From contig DMMW01000020.1 of the NCBI GenBank assembly GCA_003452965.1, positions 6,097 through 24,613 on the forward strand: a DNA stretch of 18,517 nucleotides, in the 5' to 3' direction. The DNA comes from Elusimicrobiota bacterium. Its GTDB lineage: Bacteria; Elusimicrobiota; UBA8919. A program made the position numbers and the translations under genes. Under the pieces are notes generated by a model that was not told the origin of the DNA, ran no database searches, and saw only the letters and a program-made list of their open reading frames with translations. Shown in pieces: positions 1 through 5,176 of the stretch. The stretch's first letter is position 1, and each line of letters opens with the position of its first letter.

Positions 1-138
1 ATGACATCATCGCCGAGCAAGCTCGGCAACTACAATAATAATAATTTAAAATGACACAAAGTGTCATCATGGGCATTAGGCAAGGAATCTCGCCTTTAAA
101 TCGAGATGCTTCTGCCGATGAATCGGCATCAGCATGAC
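1..138. repeat. cluster of four short hairpins after lpxI (probable dispersed palindromic element)
   Basis: This non-coding stretch downstream of lpxI carries four perfect or near-perfect inverted repeats. GCCGAGC/GCTCGGC is at 12-18 and 21-27. ATGACAC/GTGTCAT is at 51-57 and 61-67. ATCTCG/CGAGAT is at 87-92 and 102-107. TGCCGAT/ATCGGCA is at 113-119 and 122-128, and it extends outward through a 2x2 internal loop to ATGCT/AGCAT at 106-110 and 131-135. The stems are GC-richer than the surrounding DNA. I infer a dispersed, palindromic (REP- or MITE-like) intergenic element. No gene was found in it. Confidence 0.6.
43..67 (-). terminator. possible intrinsic terminator downstream of lpxI
   Basis: Read on the minus strand, a 7-bp stem ATGACAC/GTGTCAT with a 3-nt loop is followed directly by a T-rich tract (TTTAAATT, continuing as ATTATTATT). 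The layout is that of a rho-independent terminator about 85 nt past the lpxI stop. The stem is short with only three G-C pairs, and it sits among other hairpins, so it may equally be part of a repeat element. Confidence 0.3.
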
Positions 139-151
139 TTCTTTTTAGTTT

Positions 152-940
152 TTATATCGCTATTATACAAATATTGTTTTCGTTTGCGAAGTTTATTACA
201 GTATCGATTTCTAATATGAGGGTTTTTTCGGATTCCACCGCGAGGACTGAGGCACCTGCTTCTTTTAAGGTTTCTATTGTTTTTATTCCGATTATCGGTA
301 TGTCAAAACGCATGTCTTGTTTAGGTCTTGCAACTTTTATTACTATGAAATTATTTGTTATTTTACCTGCCCGCCTTATGCATTCATCAGTGCCTTCCAT
401 TGCTTCAACTGCAACAATTGACTTATCTTTTATACAGATAGTCTGACCAACGTCCGCTTGCGCTATTTTTCTTGCAATTTCAAAACCAAATTCTATGTTT
501 TCTTTTTGATTTTTATCAGGTTTAAGTTTTGTTAATACGGCTTTTTTGGGAATGAATTCTGAAAGGTATGTGTTTGATGGTATGAATTCAATTCCGTCTT
601 TTTTTAGTTCATCGCATACCGCAGAAAGTATAGAGTCGGCTGTTTTAGATTTTAATTTCGTAAGCAGCGCTAACGCTTTTAAATCAGGTTTTACAGAAAA
701 GAGTTTAGTATGTTTTACCTGACCCGCCATTATGCATTTTTTTATATTTTCTTTTTTGAGTATTTCTATTAATTTTGAAAGTTGACCAACGTTTATCCAG
801 TAAGTTTTATCAGCAATCTGTTCTATTGTTTTGTCGGTTTCATCAAATAGAGCAATCGCTATTACAATTTCACCGTTTTTTTTTGCTTGTTTTGTGAATA
901 TTAAAGGAAAATTTCCGTTACCTGCTATTAGTCCTAACAT
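152..940 (-). CDS. lpxI: UDP-2,3-diacylglucosamine pyrophosphatase LpxI
   Basis: LpxI hydrolyses UDP-2,3-diacylglucosamine to lipid X and UMP, the fourth step of lipid A synthesis, at the cytoplasmic membrane face. It replaces LpxH, to which it is unrelated. The 262-residue length is close to the family norm. It starts MLGLIAGNGNFP, the typical LpxI/DUF1009 N-terminus with a glycine-rich turn. Near residues 206-215 it has PKQDMRFDIP, the conserved C-terminal-domain motif that holds the catalytic aspartate of the Caulobacter enzyme (probably Asp209 or Asp213 here). MEGTDECIRRAG (181-192) is another family signature. It is the last gene of the lpx run; lpxB would be the next pathway step but is not in the window. 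There is no clear Shine-Dalgarno before the ATG, so expression may rest on read-through from lpxA, 97 nt upstream. Confidence 0.93.
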   Translation of the reverse strand: MLGLIAGNGNFPLIFTKQAKKNGEIVIAIALFDETDKTIEQIADKTYWINVGQLSKLIEILKKENIKKCIMAGQVKHTKLFSVKPDLKALALLTKLKSKTADSILSAVCDELKKDGIEFIPSNTYLSEFIPKKAVLTKLKPDKNQKENIEFGFEIARKIAQADVGQTICIKDKSIVAVEAMEGTDECIRRAGKITNNFIVIKVARPKQDMRFDIPIIGIKTIETLKEAGASVLAVESEKTLILEIDTVINFANENNICIIAI

Positions 941-979
941 AATTTAGAGTTTTACTACTTTGTGCGTTTGTGGGATTGT

Positions 980-1011
980 ACTATCGCACTATCGCACTAA
1001 AGCACTATCTC
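980..1011. repeat. four degenerate tandem 8-mers between lpxA and lpxI
   Basis: Four consecutive 8-mers are visible on the plus strand: ACTATCGC at 980-987, ACTATCGC at 988-995, ACTAAAGC at 996-1003 and ACTATCTC at 1004-1011. The first two are identical and the others diverged. The array fills much of the 97-nt gap between the lpxA stop and the lpxI start. A related string, ACTATCAC, appears at 16956-16963 between lysS and the Lol permease. Confidence 0.7.
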
Positions 1012-1037
1012 GCGATTCTATTAACCCTATGACGCGC

Positions 1038-1829
1038 TTATTCTGTATTGTCTTCTGTGGTTTTGCCGGGTCTTGTGATTCCTCTTTTTGAGTTTTTTAT
1101 AAATTCTACAAATTCTTTTACTTCTTTTGAAGGGTTGGAAGCAATTATCTGGTCTATCGCCTCTATTACAGTTAATCCGGAGTTAAATACTATTTTGTAT
1201 GCTGATTTAATATCACTTATCTGCTTGTCGCTGAATCCGTTTCTTTTTAAACCTACTATGTTTAAGCCGATAAGTTTGGCTCTATCACCCTGTGCCTGGC
1301 AAAAGGGCGGTATATCAAGCGGAACCATAGCACCACCACCGAGCATAGAAAAACGACCAATTCTTACAAACTGATGTATAGCAACCAACCCGCTTATAAC
1401 AGCATTATCGTTTATTTCCACATGTCCTGCAAGAGTTGCGGCATTTGACATTATTACGTTATTACCTACTATGCAGTCGTGTCCTACATGCGAATACGCC
1501 TGAAACATACAGTTATTCCCTATTTCAGTTATTCCATGAGCTGTTGTTCCGCGATTAAGCGTTACACATTCTCTTACTAAGCAGCTGTTGCCGATAACAA
1601 TTTTAGTTTTTTCGTTTTTGTATTTTAAATCCTGCGGTGCTGTTCCGATAAATGCCGATGAAAATATCTTGCAGTTTTTTCCTATTTCTGCATATTCTAT
1701 TACGGTAAAAGCACCCACCTGAGTACCACTTTGGATTTTTACATCTTTACCTATTATTACATACGGACCGATTTCAACGTCTTTATCTATTTCTGCTGAT
1801 TTGTCTATTATTGCCGTCTGATGAATCAT
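1038..1829 (-). CDS. lpxA: acyl-ACP--UDP-N-acetylglucosamine O-acyltransferase LpxA
   Basis: LpxA transfers a 3-hydroxyacyl chain from ACP to the 3-OH of UDP-GlcNAc, the first committed step of lipid A synthesis, as a cytoplasmic homotrimer. At 263 residues it matches the E. coli enzyme (262). The N-terminal two thirds are hexapeptide repeats of a left-handed beta helix. The catalytic histidine is His117 in SHVGHDCIVGNN (E. coli His125). AIHQF (150-154) and the GLNIVGLKRNGFS C-terminal helical start are conserved. The residue aligned with the E. coli hydrocarbon-ruler Gly173 is also glycine (Gly165), suggesting a long (about C14) acyl chain. GGAG at 1835-1838 lies 5 nt before the ATG. It lies between lpxC/fabZ and lpxI, and pathway order is largely kept. 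The C-terminus carries a short polar tail beyond the conserved part. Confidence 0.97.
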   Translation of the reverse strand: MIHQTAIIDKSAEIDKDVEIGPYVIIGKDVKIQSGTQVGAFTVIEYAEIGKNCKIFSSAFIGTAPQDLKYKNEKTKIVIGNSCLVRECVTLNRGTTAHGITEIGNNCMFQAYSHVGHDCIVGNNVIMSNAATLAGHVEINDNAVISGLVAIHQFVRIGRFSMLGGGAMVPLDIPPFCQAQGDRAKLIGLNIVGLKRNGFSDKQISDIKSAYKIVFNSGLTVIEAIDQIIASNPSKEVKEFVEFIKNSKRGITRPGKTTEDNTE

Positions 1830-1834
1830 ATTAA

Positions 1835-1838
1835 CTCC
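1835..1838 (-). promoter_or_regulatory. Shine-Dalgarno of lpxA
   Basis: GGAG on the minus strand lies five nucleotides before the lpxA ATG (1827-1829) and supports that start. Confidence 0.65.
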
Positions 1839-1845
1839 AAAACAT

Positions 1846-1869
1846 CAAGTTAAAAGTAAAAAGTTAAAA
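1846..1869. repeat. AT-only 24-nt repeat, copy 1 (intergenic)
   Basis: This 24-nt string, in the gap between lpxC/fabZ and lpxA, is identical to 5008-5031, which lies inside the ompH coding sequence. It is internally repetitive (AAGTTAAAAGT, then AAAAGTTAAAA). A partial inverted copy follows at 1913-1928 (TTTAACTTTTAATTT), which could pair with 1867-1881. The 111-nt gap (1830-1940) holds no other gene or clear promoter. Confidence 0.7.
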
Positions 1870-1940
1870 TTAAAATTTAAACCTTATTCTTTTGACCTGA
1901 AGTAATTTCAACCTTTAACTTTTAATTTGCTTTTTTGCCT

Positions 1941-3260
1941 CTAATCGGGTTTATCAACTAACACAAATGTGAATTCTGCTTCTGCCGTTAATTTACCGTC
2001 AACATATGCACAGCCTTTTACTACGCCGGTAGTCTGTTTCGCTTTTATCACTTCTATTTCTAGATAAAGTGTGTCTCCCGGTAAAACAGGTCTCCTGAAT
2101 TTGACATTATTTATGGACATAAAATAAGCCAATTTTTTACTTTTTAATTCAACCTTTGATAGTAATAATACACAAGAGGTTTGTGCCAATGCTTCTACAA
2201 TCAACACACCCGGCATAATCGGTTTTTCTGGAAAATGTCCTTGAAAAAACGGCTCGTCTGCCGAGACGCTTTTTATGCCAACCGCTTTTTTTGTTTCGTT
2301 AACTATTATAACTTTATCTAAGAAAAGAAAAGGATATCTGTGTGGTATTGTTGCTTTGATTTCGTTTATCTCTACTATTCTGCCTTCGGGTATCTGCCAG
2401 GAAGATTTATCTATAGGTTCTTTTTGACCTGTTGCTTCTGCATAAATCTTTTTTGCAAATTCAGTATTATTTTTGTGTCCGCATTTTATTGCAGTAATTT
2501 CCATTTTAAGCGAAGAACCGAGCAACGAGGTGTCTCCTATTAAATCCAATATTTTATGACGGACAAATTCATCTTCAAATCTTAATTGGGTATGTATCTT
2601 TTTGGCTCCTACAACTATTGCATTTTCCAGTGTGCCGCCTTTTGCAAGACCTTTACTTTTTAATGCTTCTATTTCATGATCAAAACAATAAGTTCTTGCA
2701 GGTGCAATTTCTTTCTCAAATATCTCCGGAGTTATATCAATGCTTAAGAACTGACTTTTTAATAAAGGATGATTGTAAACAATCGTACAGTTTATATGAA
2801 ACTTGTCTGAAGGTGTAGCCATTATAAGAACATCCCCGTTTTTATATACAACAGGAACTGTAATTTTCAATACTGGTTTCTTTTCCGAAGATAATTCAGA
2901 TATTCCGGCTTTTTTTATGAGATTAACAAAATGTTGCGCACTGCCGTCTCCGATTGGCGGTTCATTTGAGTTTATTTCAATATATAAATTGTCAATCCCA
3001 TATACCGCTAACGTTGCAAGTAAATGCTCTATTGTATGTATTGACGTGTTCTCATCCAGACCTACCGTTGTTCCGCGTATTGTAGAGATTACATTTGAAA
3101 TGTTTGCATTTATCCGTGGATTATCGGGCAAATCTGTCCTTATAAAAACAATCCCCGTGTTATCCTGTGCCGGTTTTAGTTTTATTGTGACATTATTGCC
3201 TTTGTGAAGTCCGATACCCGAATGTGATACTTCATTTAGAATTGTTTTTTGCTTTTCCAT
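1941..3260 (-). CDS. lpxC/fabZ: bifunctional UDP-3-O-acyl-GlcNAc deacetylase / 3-hydroxyacyl-ACP dehydratase (LpxC-FabZ fusion)
   Basis: The N-terminal half (about 1-285) is LpxC, the zinc deacetylase that commits the cell to lipid A. The C-terminal half (about 295-439) is FabZ, the dehydratase of fatty acid elongation, which competes for the same 3-hydroxyacyl pool. LpxC residues are intact: Glu78-His79 in TIEHLLATL, zinc ligands His235 and Asp239 in RHKILDLIGD, and the catalytic His262 in CGHKNN. FabZ shows IPHRYPFLFLDKV (305-317), the active-site His342 in GHFPEKPIMPG and Glu356 in EALAQ. The total of 439 residues is normal for the fused family known from Bacteroidetes and some other diderms. 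A strong AAGGAG stands 5 nt before the ATG. It lies between lpxD and lpxA. The TAG stop runs into AGGCA, as at the bamA stop. Confidence 0.97.
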   Translation of the reverse strand: MEKQKTILNEVSHSGIGLHKGNNVTIKLKPAQDNTGIVFIRTDLPDNPRINANISNVISTIRGTTVGLDENTSIHTIEHLLATLAVYGIDNLYIEINSNEPPIGDGSAQHFVNLIKKAGISELSSEKKPVLKITVPVVYKNGDVLIMATPSDKFHINCTIVYNHPLLKSQFLSIDITPEIFEKEIAPARTYCFDHEIEALKSKGLAKGGTLENAIVVGAKKIHTQLRFEDEFVRHKILDLIGDTSLLGSSLKMEITAIKCGHKNNTEFAKKIYAEATGQKEPIDKSSWQIPEGRIVEINEIKATIPHRYPFLFLDKVIIVNETKKAVGIKSVSADEPFFQGHFPEKPIMPGVLIVEALAQTSCVLLLSKVELKSKKLAYFMSINNVKFRRPVLPGDTLYLEIEVIKAKQTTGVVKGCAYVDGKLTAEAEFTFVLVDKPD

Positions 3261-3265
3261 AGATG

Positions 3266-3271
3266 CTCCTT
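3266..3271 (-). promoter_or_regulatory. strong Shine-Dalgarno of lpxC/fabZ
   Basis: AAGGAG lies five nucleotides before the ATG at 3258-3260. It is one of the best ribosome-binding sites in the window and fixes the start. Confidence 0.8.
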
Positions 3272-3278
3272 AAAAACC

Positions 3279-3315
3279 GATTACAAGATTAAACGTCAGA
3301 TTACACAGATTAAAA
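3279..3315. repeat. two GATTACA-type direct repeats between lpxD and lpxC/fabZ
   Basis: GATTACAAGATTAAAC (3279-3294) and GATTACACAGATTAAAA (3299-3315) repeat with a period of about 20 nt and a one-base indel. The same core, as GATTATACAGATT on the opposite strand, occurs in the tandem repeat inside ompH (5074-5117). The repeat fills nearly half of the 82-nt gap. Confidence 0.6.
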
Positions 3316-3342
3316 TATACATTCAAAAGTAAATTTTCAGAG

Positions 3343-4353
3343 TTATTTATTGGATTTGAGTTTTTTTAATTCTTCAAAAAGTTCGGGAAGTTTCTGAATT
3401 AAAGCATAAAGTTTCATTGCTTGTTTGTGCGGTCTTGCCGGATAACCCGAGACTGTTTCCTTTGGTGGCACATCTCCTATTACGCCTGCCTGCGCCGCCA
3501 CTATTGCTCCGTCACCTATTGTTACATGCCCGATAAGTCCTGCTTGACCTGCAATTGTAACACCGTTGCCTATTTTTGTGCTTCCGGATATACCCACCTG
3601 CGCTACAATTATTGAGTTTTCACCGATTTGTACATTATGTGCTATCTGAACAAGATTATCTATTTTTGTTCCTTTACCTATTAAAGTTTTTCCCGTTGTA
3701 GCCCTGTCTATTGTTACATTTGCACCTATTTCAACATTATCGCCTATTTCAACGATGCCAATCTGCGGAATTTTCTTGAGTGTATTGTTTTCGGGAACAT
3801 ATCCAAACCCGTCTGAACCGATTACGGTACCCGAATGAATTATTACGTTATTACCAACTATAATATCTTCCCTGATTGTTACATTCGGATATATTAAACA
3901 ATGTTCACCTATCTTTACGTTTCTGCCTATATAACAATTTGGATATATTATGGTATTACTACCTATTTCAGCATTTTCGGATATTACCGAAAAATCACCT
4001 ATACTGATATTTTTATTTATTACCGCAGAAGCAGATACGGCAGAATTTTTTGAAATTCCTGAAGGATGTTTTTCCTTTTCGATTGCAATACTATTTAATA
4101 ATTTTGTATATGAAAGATATGGATTTTTAGAAACTATAGCGGGTATTTTTACTATCAATTTCTGATCTTCAGAGATTATTATTGCTGATGCTTTAGTTGA
4201 CTCAATATACTGAATATATTTTGGATTAGAAACGAACGTGATATCGCCATTCTTCGAGTCTGTAATTCCGGCAACATTCGTTATTATTGTATTTTTATCT
4301 CCTACAACCACGCCATCAATTATTTCTGCGATTTCGCCTAAAGTCTTTTTCAT
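3343..4353 (-). CDS. lpxD: UDP-3-O-(3-hydroxyacyl)glucosamine N-acyltransferase LpxD
   Basis: LpxD adds the second 3-hydroxyacyl chain, N-linked at position 2, in the third step of lipid A synthesis; it is a cytoplasmic trimer. At 336 residues it is close to E. coli LpxD (341). Residues 1-100 form the uridine-binding domain, about 101-300 are hexapeptide repeats of the beta helix, and 308-336 form the C-terminal helix. The catalytic histidine in QIAHNVQIG falls at residue 239, the same number as in E. coli. GSDGFGY (179-185) is a family signature. The ATG overlaps the ompH stop by four bases (ATGA, 4350-4353), a sign of translational coupling, so Skp and LpxD should be made together. The ompH-lpxD-(lpxC)fabZ-lpxA order is the standard Gram-negative arrangement. 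Confidence 0.97.
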   Translation of the reverse strand: MKKTLGEIAEIIDGVVVGDKNTIITNVAGITDSKNGDITFVSNPKYIQYIESTKASAIIISEDQKLIVKIPAIVSKNPYLSYTKLLNSIAIEKEKHPSGISKNSAVSASAVINKNISIGDFSVISENAEIGSNTIIYPNCYIGRNVKIGEHCLIYPNVTIREDIIVGNNVIIHSGTVIGSDGFGYVPENNTLKKIPQIGIVEIGDNVEIGANVTIDRATTGKTLIGKGTKIDNLVQIAHNVQIGENSIIVAQVGISGSTKIGNGVTIAGQAGLIGHVTIGDGAIVAAQAGVIGDVPPKETVSGYPARPHKQAMKLYALIQKLPELFEELKKLKSNK

Positions 4354-5120
4354 CTAAGTTTTTGTAATACTTTTTCGGTTATATCTTCCGCATCCTCACC
4401 GTATATCATATTGGATGAATCTATTATAACAGCCAAACCTTCTTCATTAGCAACTTCTTTTATAGCATCATAAAGTTTTCCTAACATATTTTTTCTTGCT
4501 TTTTTATTAATTTCTCTTTCTTCAATCTTAGTTTCTTTAATATATTTTTCAAGATCTTCTTTTTGTTTTTTTAGATTCTTCTTTTTTAAATCTATGTCAT
4601 CTACTGTAAATGTAGGTGAAGAAATTTGAATGTTTTCCGGCACTATTTGATTGGCAGTGTCTGTGCCCGATTCATAGGTAGAGTTTGTATCGGTTTGGGT
4701 TGATGTTACAATAGTTTCCGAGGAAGTTTCTACCGATTCTAAAGATGGTCTTGTTGTCTGAAATGCCATTTCATTGATTTCTGCCTGTCTTACCGATTCT
4801 TGATATTTTATCAATTCTTCTTCCATTCTGTCTATTTCATTTTCTATTGTTTCAATTTGTTCTTGAAAAGTTTTTATATTATCTTTTTTTATTTTTAAGT
4901 TAGTGGAAAGCTCTTCTTTAATCGCTTTCGCTTCGGGATATTCATCTAATATACGAACCATATCAATAGAACCTATTCTTTGCACGGAAATAGATGCGGA
5001 ATAAAGACAAGTTAAAAGTAAAAAGTTAAAAGTTAAAATAAAACCTAAACCAACAAATAATAATTTGTGTATTAGTCTTTTAAAATCTGTATAATAGTCT
5101 TCTAAAATCTGTATAATCAT
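4350..5120 (-). CDS. OmpH/Skp-family periplasmic chaperone with repeat-derived N-terminus
   Basis: Skp/OmpH proteins are periplasmic trimeric chaperones that hold unfolded outer-membrane proteins on their way to BamA. The mature start IGSIDMVRILDEYPEAKAIK (49-68) and the C-terminal strand-helix ending GLAVIIDSSNMIYG are typical. Two charged helical segments (about 64-118 and 175-212) form the coiled-coil tentacles. The 256 residues exceed the usual 160-190 because a Ser/Thr-rich linker at about 121-171 sits at the tentacle tips. I chose ATG 5118-5120; an upstream in-frame TTG at 5127-5129 is also possible, and neither has a good Shine-Dalgarno. The first 38 codons include a 22-bp tandem duplication and a 24-bp intergenic repeat that encodes part of the hydrophobic signal core (about 20-38). 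Cleavage is probably near SAS (41-43). It lies downstream of bamA and is coupled to lpxD. Confidence 0.88.
   Translation of the reverse strand: MIIQILEDYYTDFKRLIHKLLFVGLGFILTFNFLLLTCLYSASISVQRIGSIDMVRILDEYPEAKAIKEELSTNLKIKKDNIKTFQEQIETIENEIDRMEEELIKYQESVRQAEINEMAFQTTRPSLESVETSSETIVTSTQTDTNSTYESGTDTANQIVPENIQISSPTFTVDDIDLKKKNLKKQKEDLEKYIKETKIEEREINKKARKNMLGKLYDAIKEVANEEGLAVIIDSSNMIYGEDAEDITEKVLQKLR
5008..5031. repeat. AT-only 24-nt repeat, copy 2 (inside ompH)
   Basis: This copy is identical over 24 nt to 1846-1869 and in the same orientation. Read on the minus strand it encodes about residues 31-38 of OmpH (FNFLLLTC), in the hydrophobic core of the signal peptide. Confidence 0.75.
5074..5117. 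repeat. 22-bp tandem duplication inside ompH
   Basis: Two adjacent 22-nt units (5074-5095 and 5096-5117) differ at one base, the seventh (T or C). Because 22 is not a multiple of three, the two units are read in different frames, giving IIQILED and then YYTDFKRL. Its core, GATTATACAGATT on the minus strand, resembles the intergenic GATTACACAGATT at 3299-3311. Confidence 0.8.
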
Positions 5121-5144
5121 ATAATTCAAAAGATCTTTGCTATT

Positions 5145-5176
5145 CTCTTACCCCTATACGCTATCCCCTGCCTCTA
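5145..5176 (-). repeat. 32-nt repeat starting at the bamA stop codon
   Basis: Read on the minus strand, it begins with the bamA TAG and runs on as TAGAGGCAGGGGATAGCG. It aligns without gaps to 12474-12505, the sequence at the clpC stop, with 27 of 32 positions identical. It fills most of the 53 nt between the bamA stop and the ompH start, so this junction has no room for an independent terminator. Confidence 0.75.

Noticed and set aside
4350..5120. OmpH as a lipoprotein via Cys38 (LLTC)
   Set aside because: The residue before the cysteine is Thr, not the Gly/Ala/Ser of a lipobox, and the segment derives from a repeat. A signal-peptidase I site follows shortly after.
4350..5129. TTG start for ompH at 5127-5129
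   Set aside because: It adds only three residues, has no ribosome site, and an in-frame ATG follows at 5118-5120. It was not fully excluded.
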